From assembly GCA_945861265.1 (NCBI GenBank), contig CAMAUC010000001.1, positions 62,001-126,000 on the forward strand: 64,000 nt of DNA. The letters are read 5' to 3'. Below, one piece after another: positions 18,864-27,817 of the stretch; position 1 is the first letter of the stretch; each line of letters begins with the position of its first letter. This stretch comes from Rhizobium sp. Q54. GTDB lineage: Bacteria; Pseudomonadota; Alphaproteobacteria; Rhizobiales; Xanthobacteraceae. Position numbers and translations under genes: made by a program. Below the pieces are notes generated by a model. The model was given only the letters and a program-made list of their open reading frames with translations, searched no databases and had not been told where the DNA came from.

Positions 18864-18894
18864 GTCTGTGCTCCTTATGTCGTGGTTGTATTTG

Positions 18895-19782
18895 TTATTG
18901 AGTCGATCGTCTTGCGGGCGGCGTTTCGCTTCCGTCCGTATCGGACCTGGCCTGATGACCCAGATCGCGGGAAATGGCGTCTGCAACGGCGAACACCTCG
19001 GCCTTCAGCGGGCCGTTCAGCTCGGTGTCATTTGTCAGCAACGCGACCGCAGAAATATTGACGGCGGCGACGACGTGACCGGTTATGTCGCGGATCGGCG
19101 CAGCAATGCTAGCCACGCCCGGCTCATAACCGGAATTCTGCACCACCACGCCGGCCGCGGCGTCGGCGGCAAGCTGGTCAATGAATGCGGCGAAGACGGC
19201 TGGCGACTTTTCGCCGCCGCCGATGCCCGGCTCGTCACGGTACAGGTCGTGCACTTGCGCCGCCGAAAGGCCCGACAGCAGCACCCGCCCCATCGTGGTC
19301 GAGCGGGCAGGCAACCGCGTGCCGACATGCACCGTAGAGGCGATAGAGCGGCGCGTCGCCACGCGTGCGAGATAGACGACGTCGCGGCCGTGCAACTCGC
19401 CGAGATGCGCCGACCAGCCGGTGCGGTCACGCAGACGCACGAGATGCGGCATCGCCACTTCGACGAGATCGCGCGACGCGAGATAGCCATAGCCCAGTTG
19501 CAAAACCTGGGGCCCCAGCGAATAGGTCTTGGTCTCGCTTTCGAAAACGACAAAGCCAAGATGACTGAGGGTGAAGAGAAGCCGGTAAGCCGATGAGCGC
19601 GTCACGCCAAGCGTGGCCGCCACTTCCGACAAGGTCTGCTTGCGCCGGTCGCCCGACAAATCCTGCAGGATATTCAGTCCGCGCGTCAGCGCCGGGACGA
19701 CATATCGCTCCGACAAGTCCCCTTCCTTGGAAGCGGACATCGAAGGTGCGCCGTCAGATAACTCGCTGCTCCGCTTGGCCAT
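18895..19782 (-). CDS. IclR-family transcriptional regulator (minus arm)
   Basis: The 295-residue regulator has the winged helix-turn-helix of IclR proteins at residues ~28-90 (LTRGLNILQDLSG; SEVAATLGVTRSSAYRLLFTL). The effector-binding domain follows (GWSAHLGELHGRDVVYLARV; GTRLPARSTTMGRVLLSGL). Such regulators often control aromatic catabolism in response to a pathway compound. The gene heads the minus-strand operon, 31 bases before the cupin gene. It is divergent from the ABC importer operon across a gap full of GTTC/GAAC sites. It probably controls both arms. Confidence 0.92.
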   Translation of the reverse strand: MAKRSSELSDGAPSMSASKEGDLSERYVVPALTRGLNILQDLSGDRRKQTLSEVAATLGVTRSSAYRLLFTLSHLGFVVFESETKTYSLGPQVLQLGYGYLASRDLVEVAMPHLVRLRDRTGWSAHLGELHGRDVVYLARVATRRSIASTVHVGTRLPARSTTMGRVLLSGLSAAQVHDLYRDEPGIGGGEKSPAVFAAFIDQLAADAAAGVVVQNSGYEPGVASIAAPIRDITGHVVAAVNISAVALLTNDTELNGPLKAEVFAVADAISRDLGHQARSDTDGSETPPARRSTQ

Positions 19783-19964
19783 TTTCGCCTACACCAAGAA
19801 CAATGTTTTATCTACAAAACTTCATATAGCATACGAAACATTTGGCCGAAAGCAGAAAAAGTGGCCCGCTGAAATTTCCTGTGGTTTAGAGAGTGCGGCG
19901 CACAATAATAGTCAATAAAATAGGCGCGTTTGGCGCAAATTGTGGCAAAGGCTGCGAAAAAATA

Positions 19965-20042
19965 GTTCATCGAACCCGTTGACTCTCACCCTTGTTCAGG
20001 TGTGAACTGTCGATTAAGCGAACATTATGTTCTTATATGAAC
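19965..20042. promoter_or_regulatory. Cluster of GTTC/GAAC inverted sites, candidate IclR operators
   Basis: Four paired half-sites occur in 78 bases: GTTC-ATC-GAAC (19965-19975), GTTCA-GGTG-TGAAC (19994-20007), GAACAT-T-ATGTTC (20020-20032) and GTTC-TTATAT-GAAC (20029-20042). They sit in an AT-rich gap between the divergent IclR and ABC genes, just upstream of the preferred GTG start at 20054. IclR-family regulators such as PcaU and PobR bind GTTCGAT-type palindromes, so these are plausible operators. Confidence 0.55.
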
Positions 20043-20053
20043 AGGACCCGCCG

Positions 20054-20851
20054 GTGCCCTCAGCCAAAAGCAACGTACTGCGCTTTCTGGACGTCGCCCG
20101 CCGCTTTCCCGGGCGCACAGCGGGAGCGCCGCCCTTCACCGCCGTCCGCGACCTGTCGTTTGAAGTCAACGAATCCGAATTCGTCTCGATCGTCGGCCCG
20201 TCCGGCTGCGGCAAGAGCACACTCTTGAACATGATCGCCGGGCTCGATCGCCCGAGCGAAGGCACCGTCTCACTGCACGGCGTCGAGGTCGTGGGGCCGA
20301 ATTCGAGCGTCGGCTTCATGTTGCAGAAGGACCTGCTGCTACCGTGGCGCACCGTGCTGCATAATGTCGAGTTCGGCCTTGAGGCGCGCAACATGGAAGC
20401 CGGTGCGCGCCGCGAGCGCGCCCTGCAGGAGCTCAAGCGCTGCCGCATCACGGAATTCGCCGATCGTTATCCCTATCAGATTTCAGGCGGCCAGCGTCAG
20501 CGCGCGGCCCTCGCCCGTACGCTCGCGATCGATCCGGACGTTGTGCTGCTCGATGAGCCGTTCTCGGCACTCGATGCCCAGACTAAACTCATCCTGCAGA
20601 AGAGCTTCGCTGGCACAATTGCCGTCGCCGGGCTAACCACGCTTCTGATTACCCACGATCTGTCGGAAGCGGTGGCGATGTCCGACCGCATTCTGGTGAT
20701 GAGCGACGGCCCCGGCCGCATCGTCGACGAGATCGAAGTCGGCCTGCCCGACCGCGACAACCCGATCGCCCGGCTGGCCATGCCGCGCGCCACCGAAATC
20801 GTCAAGCACTTGTTCCACGCACTGCATATCGACAACCGGCTGGATGCATGA
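20054..20851 (+). CDS. ABC transporter ATPase, nitrate/sulfonate/taurine type
   Basis: This is the cytoplasmic ATPase of an SsuB/TauB-like importer. It shows Walker A GPSGCGKSTLLNMIAGL, the signature ISGGQRQRAALARTL and Walker B VVLLDEPFSALDAQ, plus the H-loop LITHDLSEA. The ORF track starts at an ATG (20027) inside the palindromic operator region. I prefer the GTG at 20054, preceded by AGGA at a good distance, giving MPSAKSNVLRFLDV and 265 residues. It heads a plus-strand operon that continues with the binding protein and permease. In a catabolic setting these importers often carry aromatic or sulfonated acids. Confidence 0.9.
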   Translation: MPSAKSNVLRFLDVARRFPGRTAGAPPFTAVRDLSFEVNESEFVSIVGPSGCGKSTLLNMIAGLDRPSEGTVSLHGVEVVGPNSSVGFMLQKDLLLPWRTVLHNVEFGLEARNMEAGARRERALQELKRCRITEFADRYPYQISGGQRQRAALARTLAIDPDVVLLDEPFSALDAQTKLILQKSFAGTIAVAGLTTLLITHDLSEAVAMSDRILVMSDGPGRIVDEIEVGLPDRDNPIARLAMPRATEIVKHLFHALHIDNRLDA

Positions 20852-20890
20852 CCGCAGTCCTGGCCTTGCTGCAAAAAAGGGGAGACTGAC

Positions 20891-21868
20891 ATGAAGATAA
20901 CTCGACGCACCGCCCTCGGCGGACTGATTGCGACCGCGGCCATCCGCCCGAGCTTCGCGGCGGTGGAGAAAGTCACCTATCTGTTTCCGGCACCCAGCTT
21001 CCTGCCGGCCTTCCTGCCGTTCCAGCTTGCGCTCAAGCGCGGCTATTACGCGAAGAACAACGTCGAAGTGACGTTCCAGACCGGCAAGGGCGGCGCCGAT
21101 GTCGCGCAGCAGGTCGGCGCCGGCAATGTCGATATCGGCGGTGGTCTCGGCGAAACCTCAATGATCGTGCGTCCGAACGGTCTGCCTGTGCGCGCCGTCG
21201 CCCAGCTCGGTTCGCATCCTCTGTTCACCCTCGTCACCCGCAAGGATCTCGGCGTTAAGGACTTCGCCGGTCTTAAAGGCCGCAAGCTCGGCGTCATCGG
21301 CTATCAGGACACCGGCTACTACGCCCTGCTCGCGGTCCTCGCCGCCGGCGGCCTCAAGCGTGACGATCTCGAGATCCAGGCCGTCGGTCCGGCCGGCGTG
21401 ACGCAGCTCATGATCGCGAAGTCGCTCGACGGCATCATGGCGGTTCCTGAATGGGCCGTTGCGATCGAAGAAGGCGGCGTCGCGCTCGATTATTTCCCGA
21501 TCGAGAAGACCTTTCCGGCGATGGCGCAGGCCATCCTTGCCTCCGACGACGTCATCAAGAAGCGCCCGGCAGCTGTCGGCGGCTTCGTCAAGGCGGTGAT
21601 GCAGGCCGTGCGCGACAGCATGCAGGACCCGGCCGCGGCGGTGAAGGATTATGTGGCCGCCGTGCCGCAGCACACCGGCAAGGAAAAGACGATCGAGACC
21701 ATTCTCAATCGTTATGTGAAGGACGTGTACGCCACGACGCCGGCCTCCGCGCTCGGCACCTTCGATCCCAAGCGGATCAAGACGGTTCAGGACTTCTACG
21801 TCTCGAACAAGATCATCCAGTCGGCTGTTCCGGTGGACGATCTCTACACCAACCAGTTCGTGAGCTAA
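20891..21868 (+). CDS. ABC transporter substrate-binding protein, NMT1/SsuA type
   Basis: The 325-residue protein is the periplasmic binding component. The N-terminus MKITRRTALGGLIATAAI looks like a twin-arginine or Sec signal ending near SFA. The mature part has the NMT1/THI5-like fold: FQLALKRGYYAKNNVEV, GGADVAQQVGAGNVDIGGG and LKGRKLGVIGYQDTGYYALL. A GGGGAG ribosome site precedes it. It lies between the ATPase and permease genes and should feed the same importer. The ligand is unknown; pathway context suggests an aromatic or N-containing acid. Confidence 0.9.
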   Translation: MKITRRTALGGLIATAAIRPSFAAVEKVTYLFPAPSFLPAFLPFQLALKRGYYAKNNVEVTFQTGKGGADVAQQVGAGNVDIGGGLGETSMIVRPNGLPVRAVAQLGSHPLFTLVTRKDLGVKDFAGLKGRKLGVIGYQDTGYYALLAVLAAGGLKRDDLEIQAVGPAGVTQLMIAKSLDGIMAVPEWAVAIEEGGVALDYFPIEKTFPAMAQAILASDDVIKKRPAAVGGFVKAVMQAVRDSMQDPAAAVKDYVAAVPQHTGKEKTIETILNRYVKDVYATTPASALGTFDPKRIKTVQDFYVSNKIIQSAVPVDDLYTNQFVS

Positions 21869-21898
21869 GCGCTGGCAACAACGGGCACGAAAGCCGCG

Positions 21899-22750
21899 AT
21901 GTCAAACGAGGCAGACACCACGACAAGAACCCGCCTGCCGCTCCGCGTCTTCTCGGCGCGGGCGGTGTGGCAGAGCGGCACCTCGGCGCCGGCCGCGAGC
22001 CTTGCGCTCGCGGTGCTGGTTCTCCTCGCCTGGCAATATCTGCCGCCGATGTTCGGCGTACCGAAATACATCATCCCGCGTGTTTCGGACCTGTGGAATG
22101 AAATGATCCGCATGTGGTTCCAGGAGAACCTGTTGCGGCATTTCATTTCCACGGCGTCGATGTCGATTCTCGGCTTCGTGCTGGGCGGCCTGCTCGGCGC
22201 GGTGGCGGGCTATGCACTCGGCCTGCTGCCGACCTGGGAGAAGGTTCTTTCACCTTACATCCTGGCCTTGCAGATCGCACCCAAGGTGGCCTTCGCGCCG
22301 CTGTTCATTTTGTGGTTCGGCTACAACGCCTGGCCCAAGCTGATCGTCACCGTTCTGGTCGTCTTCTTCCCGATCCTGGTCAACGTGCTGCAGGCCATGC
22401 GCATCATGGACCGCGACCTGATCAATCTGGCGCGCGCCTACAACATGAGCAAGACCAAGATCTTCCTCAAGGTCATGCTGCCCTATTCGATGCCCAATTT
22501 GCTCGCCGGCCTTCGCATCGGCGCGACGCTGGCGGTCATCGGCATCACCGTCGGCGAACTGGTCGGCGGCGAGATCGGCCTCGGCTACCTCATCAGTTTC
22601 GGCCAGGGCCAAGCCAATACGTCAATGGTGTTCGACGCCATCGGTCTGCTCACCGTCATCGGCGTCATCATGTATTGGGCCGTGACCAGCGTCGAGAACC
22701 GCATCCTGCATTATCTGCCGCGCGCGGTCGGCGCGCAGAGGTCGCCATGA
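21899..22750 (+). CDS. ABC transporter permease, SsuC/TauC type
   Basis: The 283-residue inner-membrane permease has six or so hydrophobic helices beginning at residue ~30. The ABC permease EAA-like loop is near residues 170-190 (RIMDRDLINLARAYNMSKTK). FLKVMLPYSMPNLLAGLRIG is typical of the BPD_transp_1 family in nitrate/sulfonate importers. Its TGA stop overlaps the ATG of the following hydrolase gene (ATGA), so translation is coupled. It completes the importer with the two preceding genes. Confidence 0.9.
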   Translation: MSNEADTTTRTRLPLRVFSARAVWQSGTSAPAASLALAVLVLLAWQYLPPMFGVPKYIIPRVSDLWNEMIRMWFQENLLRHFISTASMSILGFVLGGLLGAVAGYALGLLPTWEKVLSPYILALQIAPKVAFAPLFILWFGYNAWPKLIVTVLVVFFPILVNVLQAMRIMDRDLINLARAYNMSKTKIFLKVMLPYSMPNLLAGLRIGATLAVIGITVGELVGGEIGLGYLISFGQGQANTSMVFDAIGLLTVIGVIMYWAVTSVENRILHYLPRAVGAQRSP

Positions 22751-23580
22751 CCGTCGCGGCCGACATTGTGCGCCCCACGCAAGGCACCGCCGCCGGCATC
22801 AGCTTTTTGCGCCGGGGGGGCAACGGCCAGTCGTTGCCTTTAGTGCTGCTGCATGGCATCGGCAGCAATGCGGGCAGTTTCGAACCGCTGATGGCGGCGC
22901 TGCCGCCGTCGTCAACAATCGTGGCGTGGAACGCGCCGGGCTACGCCGCATCGGCGCCACTGACGATGGACTCTCCCACGCCGCGCGACTACGCGATGGC
23001 ACTGAAGCGGTTTCTCGACGCACTTGGCTTGACGGAGGTTGTCCTCGTCGGTCATTCGCTGGGCGCGCTGTTTGCCGCGAGCTTCGCGGCGCAGGAACCG
23101 GGCCGTGTGACGAAGCTGGCGCTGCTTTCACCGGCGCTCGGCTATCGCGTCGCGCCGGGCATGCCCTTGCCGCCGGCGGTTCAGGCGCGCATCGACGAAA
23201 TCGAAAGCCTTGGGCCGCAGGCCTTATCCGAAAAGCGCGCCGCGCGTCTGCTCCACGATGCCGAGAACAAGCCGGAGGTGCTCGCGCAGGTGCGCGCGGC
23301 GATGGCCGCGGTGAACAAGGCCGGCTATGCACAGGCTGTGCGCGCCCTTGGCGCCGGCGATTTGGCCGCCGATCTCCGCCACATCCTCGCCCCCACACTG
23401 ATCGCGGTCGGCGCCGAAGACGTCGTGACGCCGCCAGCCAATGCCCATCTTGCATTTACTGTGCTCGCCAATCCCGCCAACTATTTCGAAGTGCCCGGCG
23501 CCGGACACGCCCTGCCGCAGGAAGATCCGGCGGGGGTGGCGCGGCTTCTCGCGCAATTGATCGAGGCCAGCCATGGCTGA
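22747..23580 (+). CDS. Alpha/beta hydrolase, possible C-C bond or ester hydrolase
   Basis: The 277-residue protein starts at the ATG overlapping the permease stop. The long ORF-track start at 22114 runs through the permease gene out of frame and is rejected. The oxyanion-loop segment VLLHGIGSNAGSF, the nucleophile elbow VVLVGHSLGALFAAS, an acid in VGAEDVVTPP and the histidine in PGAGHALPQEDP form a complete triad. Size and motifs fit meta-cleavage-product hydrolases and lactonases. In a cluster with an extradiol dioxygenase, hydrolysis of the ring-opened product is a reasonable but unproven role. A run of seven G residues lies near codon 24. Confidence 0.85.
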   Translation: MTVAADIVRPTQGTAAGISFLRRGGNGQSLPLVLLHGIGSNAGSFEPLMAALPPSSTIVAWNAPGYAASAPLTMDSPTPRDYAMALKRFLDALGLTEVVLVGHSLGALFAASFAAQEPGRVTKLALLSPALGYRVAPGMPLPPAVQARIDEIESLGPQALSEKRAARLLHDAENKPEVLAQVRAAMAAVNKAGYAQAVRALGAGDLAADLRHILAPTLIAVGAEDVVTPPANAHLAFTVLANPANYFEVPGAGHALPQEDPAGVARLLAQLIEASHG

Positions 23581-24457
23581 TCAACGACCATCAGGACCCG
23601 ACGCGGAACCGGCAGACGATCTCTACCTTTCGCCGCCGGTCCAGCGCGCGACGCGCCTGCTGCGGCACATTGCCGAAGGTGACAGCGTCACCAACATTTC
23701 GCGCACGGCGCGCGAACTCGGCATCAATCGCACAACGCTGCTGCGCCTGCTGCGCACGCTGGAAGCCGAACGCTTCATCGAGCCGCGCGGCGAAAATCAG
23801 GGCTGGCGCATCGGCGTCGGCCTTATCGGTCTGACCGCGCAGGCATTCTTTTCGGAAGACCTGGTGCAGACGTCGGTGCCGGTGCTGACGCGGCTCGCCG
23901 AAACCTTGAGCCTGTCAGCCCATCTCGGCGTGCTTGATGGGCTCGAGGTGGTTTACTTGGTTCGCCGCGTGCCGAACCATACCTTCGCCAGCAATATTCG
24001 CATCGGCAGCCGCCTGCCCGCGCATGCCGCCAATATGGGCCGCATCATTCTCGCCAATATGCCGCCGGATCGCGTCGACCGGCTTTATGCCGGCGCTGTT
24101 CTCAAGGCGGTGACACCGCATACGGCGGTCACGCCGGCGCAAATGCACGCCCAGCTCGACGCCGATCGCGCCTGCGGTCTGGCATGGAGCGACGGCAATT
24201 ACGAAGCGGGCATCAGTTCGGTCGCCGCGGCCATCTTCGATGCCACCGGCACGCCGATCGCCGCGCTCAATGTCAGCGGGCATGCCGCCGATTTCGCCGG
24301 CGCCGAGCGCCGGAGTCGGATCGCACAAAGCGTACAGGCCGCGGCCATAGAAATTTCGCAACGTCTCGGCTGGCTGGGCCCTACAAAATCCGGTGCGGGC
24401 TCGGACCAATCGGCCGCCGAACCCAAACGCAATGCCACGTCACGCGTCATCGGCTGA
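23573..24457 (+). CDS. IclR-family transcriptional regulator (inside plus arm)
   Basis: This 294-residue protein is a second IclR regulator. The winged helix-turn-helix is at residues ~24-85 (VQRATRLLRHIAEGD; ISRTARELGINRTTLLRLLRTL). The effector domain contains LSLSAHLGVLDGLEVVYLVRR and GSRLPAHAANMGRIILAN. Its start overlaps the hydrolase gene by eight bases and has GAGG upstream, so it is translated within the operon. An IclR gene inside the operon, in addition to the divergent one, suggests two inducers or a hierarchy within the pathway. Confidence 0.92.
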   Translation: MADQRPSGPDAEPADDLYLSPPVQRATRLLRHIAEGDSVTNISRTARELGINRTTLLRLLRTLEAERFIEPRGENQGWRIGVGLIGLTAQAFFSEDLVQTSVPVLTRLAETLSLSAHLGVLDGLEVVYLVRRVPNHTFASNIRIGSRLPAHAANMGRIILANMPPDRVDRLYAGAVLKAVTPHTAVTPAQMHAQLDADRACGLAWSDGNYEAGISSVAAAIFDATGTPIAALNVSGHAADFAGAERRSRIAQSVQAAAIEISQRLGWLGPTKSGAGSDQSAAEPKRNATSRVIG

Positions 24458-24467
24458 GGAAACGGCA

Positions 24468-25256
24468 GTGGATCTTGGACTTGCCAATAAAGTCGCGGTC
24501 GTCACGGGAGGCAGTTCCGGCATCGGGCTTGCCACCGCCCGGCTGCTGCTCGCCGAAGGCGCGCGCGTCGCCATCTGCGGCCGCAACCCCGAACGGTTGA
24601 GCGCCGCAGCGAAATCTCTGGCCGCGAAACCGGATGCCTTGCTTGCCGAGACGTGCGACGTGCTGGACGCGGACGCAGTAAACGCCTTCGCGCGCAAGGT
24701 CACCGGCTGGAGCGGCGGCCGCGTCGATCTTCTGGTGAACAATGCCGGTCAGGGCCGCGTCTCGACCTTTGCCAATACCACCGACGCGCAATGGCGCGAG
24801 GAACTGGAGTTGAAGTTCTTCAGCCAGGTGTTGCCGATCCGCACGTTCCGGCCGCTGCTCGACGGCGCCCCGAAGCCGGCAATCGTCGCGGTCAATTCGC
24901 TGCTGTCGTTGCAGCCCGAGCCGCACATGGTCGCAACCTCGGCGGCGCGGGCCGGCGTCCAAAACCTGCTGAAGTCGCTCGCGGCGGAATTCGCGCCGCA
25001 TATCCGCGTCAACTCGATCCTGCTTGGCCTCGTTGATTCCGGCCAATGGCAGCGCCGCTTCGAGGCGCGTACCGACAAGGCGCAGACGCGCGAGCAGTGG
25101 TTCGACGCGCTGGCGCGCGACAAGCACATTCCGCTGCAACGCCTCGGCGTCCCGGACGAACCGGCGCGCGCCATCGTCTTTCTCGGCTCACCCGCAGCGA
25201 GCTACATCACCGGCGCCAGCCTCGAAGTTTCCGGCGGCGTATCGCGTTTCATCTAG
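24468..25256 (+). CDS. Atypical short-chain dehydrogenase-like protein
   Basis: The 262-residue protein has an SDR fold: cofactor motif TGGSSGIGLATARLLLAEGA, NNAG in the middle and the closing SYITGASLEVSGG. The usual catalytic Tyr-x-x-x-Lys is absent. At its place is HMVATSAARAGVQN, with Thr and Arg where Tyr and Lys are expected, although the serine of VAVNSLLSL is kept. It may be non-catalytic or use another mechanism. The start is a GTG with GAGGA seven bases upstream, ten bases after the IclR stop. The ORF-track start inside the IclR gene is rejected. Confidence 0.85.
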   Translation: MDLGLANKVAVVTGGSSGIGLATARLLLAEGARVAICGRNPERLSAAAKSLAAKPDALLAETCDVLDADAVNAFARKVTGWSGGRVDLLVNNAGQGRVSTFANTTDAQWREELELKFFSQVLPIRTFRPLLDGAPKPAIVAVNSLLSLQPEPHMVATSAARAGVQNLLKSLAAEFAPHIRVNSILLGLVDSGQWQRRFEARTDKAQTREQWFDALARDKHIPLQRLGVPDEPARAIVFLGSPAASYITGASLEVSGGVSRFI

Positions 25257-25274
25257 AACTTGGACGATCAGACA

Positions 25275-26978
25275 ATGTCCCTCTCCGTCGTTAGTGCCGA
25301 ACGTCCCCTCACCCAGACACAGGCCGCGCAGACCGAGCCGGTCGGCGACGCCATCGCGCGCGCGCTCGCCGATATCGGCGTCACCACGGTGTTCGGCGTG
25401 ATCTCGATCCACAACATGCCGATCCTCGACGCCATCGCCCGTCACGGCCGTATCAAGTTTATTCCGGCGCGCGGCGAAGCCGGCGCGATGAACATGGCGG
25501 ACGCTTATGCGCGTGTGTCGCGTTCGCTCGGCGTCGTCATCACCTCGACCGGCACCGCCGCCGGCAATGCCGCCGGTTCGCAAGTCGAAGCGCTCACCGC
25601 CGGATCGCCGGTGTTGCACATCACCACACAAGTCGATCGCGAATTCGTCGACCGCGACCGCGGCGCGATTCACGACGTTCCGCGCCAGCCCGATATGCTA
25701 AAGGCGATCAGCAAATCCTATCTGCGCGTGTGGGAACCCGCCGCCGCGGTCGATACGCTGATTGCCGCCGCGCAAGATGCGCTCGCCGCGCCGGCTGGCC
25801 CCGTCACGCTTGAAATCCCGGTCGATATCCAGCGCATCAATGTTCGGATACGGACTCTCGCCGGCCTGCCGCCGGTTGCGCGCAAGGTTCCCGACGCCAC
25901 TGAGCTGGACGCGCTCGCCGCCCTGGTGCGGCGCGCCAAGCGGCCGATGCTGTGGCTCGGCGGCGGCGCGCGCGGTGCGGCAGAGGCCGCCACCGCTCTG
26001 GTCAATCGCGGTGTCGGCGTCGTCACCAGCACCAATGGCCGCGCCATCGTGCCGGAAGGTCATCCGCGCAGCCTCGGCGCCTTCAACATGACGCGCGAGG
26101 CAATGGAGATCTATGCGCGCACCGACCTCTTGATCGTCGTCGGTTCGCGCCTGCGCGGAAACGAGACGCAGAACAACCGCATGCCGCTGCCGCCGATCGT
26201 TCAGATCGACGCCTGTGTGGCGCAAGCGGCGCGCAATTATCCGGTGACGCAATTCATTGCCGGCGACGCGCACCTCGCGCTCGAAGGGCTGCTCGAACGT
26301 CTGCCGGCCAAACTCGACACCGATGCATCGTATCTCAACGACATCGGCCCGGCGCGCGAACGCGCCGAAGCGGCGCTGCTGGCGGGTCTCGGGCCCTATC
26401 GCGCGCTGGCGCAGACCTTGAGCGAGCGCGTACAGAACGGCGGCCACCCCTGGGTGCGCGACGTGACCATCTCCAACAGCACCTTCGGCAACCGCTTCGT
26501 CCGGCTCGCGGCGCCGCATCTCGGCGTGCATGCGCTCGGCGGCGGCATCGGCCAAGGCATCGCGATGGGCATAGGCGCAGCGCTGGCCGGCATCAAGGCC
26601 AAGACCGTCACTCTGCTTGGCGACGGCGGCTCGCAACTGATGATCGGCGAACTGGCGACCGCGGTCGAAGCGCAGGCCGATATGGTTTTCGTGCTTATGA
26701 ACGACAAGGGCTACGGTGTCATCCGCAACATCCAGGACGCGCAATATGGCGGCCGCCATGTCTATTCCAGCATTCTGACGCCGGATTTCTCACTGATCTG
26801 CGCCGCGGTCGGCCTGCCGCACGAGCGCGTCTCTGCCATTGCCGATTTCGGCGCGGCGTTCGAGCGCGCGCTGGCCGCGCCCGGTCCGCGCCTGATTGAA
26901 ATCGACATGGTCGCCATCGGCCCGTTCAGCCAGAGCTTTGCCGGCCCGCCGGCGGGCGCCGCGGGGAAGCCGACATGA
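25275..26978 (+). CDS. Thiamine diphosphate-dependent enzyme, acetolactate synthase-like
   Basis: The 567-residue protein has the three domains of the ThDP decarboxylase/synthase superfamily. The N-terminal PYR domain has the activating glutamate in PARGEAGAMNMADAYAR. The central domain is at ~190-330. The C-terminal PP domain has the ThDP motif LLGDGGSQLMIGELATA...LMNDKGYG. Such enzymes decarboxylate 2-oxo acids or join them to aldehydes. Next to an aldehyde dehydrogenase it could release an aldehyde that is then oxidised. The track start at TTG 25260 is possible, but I choose the ATG of MSLSVVSAERP. The stop overlaps the next start (ATGA). Confidence 0.88.
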   Translation: MSLSVVSAERPLTQTQAAQTEPVGDAIARALADIGVTTVFGVISIHNMPILDAIARHGRIKFIPARGEAGAMNMADAYARVSRSLGVVITSTGTAAGNAAGSQVEALTAGSPVLHITTQVDREFVDRDRGAIHDVPRQPDMLKAISKSYLRVWEPAAAVDTLIAAAQDALAAPAGPVTLEIPVDIQRINVRIRTLAGLPPVARKVPDATELDALAALVRRAKRPMLWLGGGARGAAEAATALVNRGVGVVTSTNGRAIVPEGHPRSLGAFNMTREAMEIYARTDLLIVVGSRLRGNETQNNRMPLPPIVQIDACVAQAARNYPVTQFIAGDAHLALEGLLERLPAKLDTDASYLNDIGPARERAEAALLAGLGPYRALAQTLSERVQNGGHPWVRDVTISNSTFGNRFVRLAAPHLGVHALGGGIGQGIAMGIGAALAGIKAKTVTLLGDGGSQLMIGELATAVEAQADMVFVLMNDKGYGVIRNIQDAQYGGRHVYSSILTPDFSLICAAVGLPHERVSAIADFGAAFERALAAPGPRLIEIDMVAIGPFSQSFAGPPAGAAGKPT

Positions 26979-27808
26979 GCCTGCGCCGCCTTGGCATCAT
27001 CGGTTGCGGCGGCATCGCCGAGCTCGTGCTCTCGACGCTCGCCGACAATCTGTCCGCGCCGCTGGCACAGGTGTCGGTGCTAGCGTCGGAACGTTCGATG
27101 GACAAGGCCCAGTCACTACTCGATCGTCTCGGCGGCAGGCTTGCCGATACGAGCAGCGTTCACGGCGACATCGCCGGCCTGCTCGCCGACAGACTCGATA
27201 CCGTCGCGGAATGCGCTTCGCACAGCGCGGTGCGCGACTACGGCGCGGCGATCCTTGAAGCCGGCTGCGACTTCGTCGTCATCTCGATCGGCGCGCTGGC
27301 CGATGACAATCTGCGCATGCAGTTGACCAACGCCGCCAGGCGCGGCGGCTCAAAGCTGGTCCTGCCGCCGGGCGCCGTCGGCGGCGTCGATGCGCTGGCC
27401 GCTGCAAGACTTTCCGGGCTTGAATCGGTCGTCTATTCCGGCCGCAAGCCGCCCAAGGCCTGGAAGGGCTCGCCCGCGGAAAAGCTTCTGGCGCTCGATA
27501 CGCTTGCCGCGCCGGCGATCTTCTTCGAGGGCAGCGCGCGCCAGGCGGCGAGCGAATATCCGTTCAACGCCAATGTCGCGGCCACCTTGGCGCTGGCCGG
27601 TCTCGGTCTCGACGCCACCCAGGTGCGCCTAATCGCCGATCCGGGCATCAGCCGCAATGTGCATGAAGTCGCCGTACGCTCGGGCTGCGGCGACTTTACC
27701 GTGCGGCTGGAAGGCCGCCCCTCGCCCTCGAATCCGAAGACCTCGCTGATGGCTGGCTACAGCGTCGCGCGCGATCTCATCAATCGCGCCGGGCCGATGG
27801 TCATCTAG
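26975..27808 (+). CDS. L-aspartate dehydrogenase-like protein (DUF108)
   Basis: The 277-residue protein matches the L-aspartate dehydrogenase family, which interconverts aspartate with iminoaspartate/oxaloacetate and ammonia using NAD(P). Evidence is the Rossmann start LGIIGCGGIAELVLSTL, LVLPPGAVGGVDALAAA, SGRKPPKAWKGSP, EYPFNANVAATLALAGLGL and the histidine in SRNVHEVAVRSGCG. In NAD synthesis such an enzyme (NadX) sits with nadA or nadC; here it is among catabolic genes. It may act on an amino- or imino-acid pathway intermediate. GGGGAAG lies six bases upstream and the start overlaps the ThDP gene stop. Confidence 0.87.
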   Translation: MSLRRLGIIGCGGIAELVLSTLADNLSAPLAQVSVLASERSMDKAQSLLDRLGGRLADTSSVHGDIAGLLADRLDTVAECASHSAVRDYGAAILEAGCDFVVISIGALADDNLRMQLTNAARRGGSKLVLPPGAVGGVDALAAARLSGLESVVYSGRKPPKAWKGSPAEKLLALDTLAAPAIFFEGSARQAASEYPFNANVAATLALAGLGLDATQVRLIADPGISRNVHEVAVRSGCGDFTVRLEGRPSPSNPKTSLMAGYSVARDLINRAGPMVI

Positions 27809-27817
27809 GAGCAGCTC

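Noticed and set aside
22114-22746. N-terminal extension of the alpha/beta hydrolase and similar read-through starts (49508 for the nitronate monooxygenase gene)
   Set aside because: The extensions lie wholly inside upstream genes in another frame and encode no family sequence; internal starts with coupling or ribosome sites fit better.
22814-22820. Run of seven G residues in the hydrolase gene as a phase-variation tract
   Set aside because: Seven G in GC-rich coding sequence is not exceptional, the reading frame is intact and the gene type is not one known to phase-vary.
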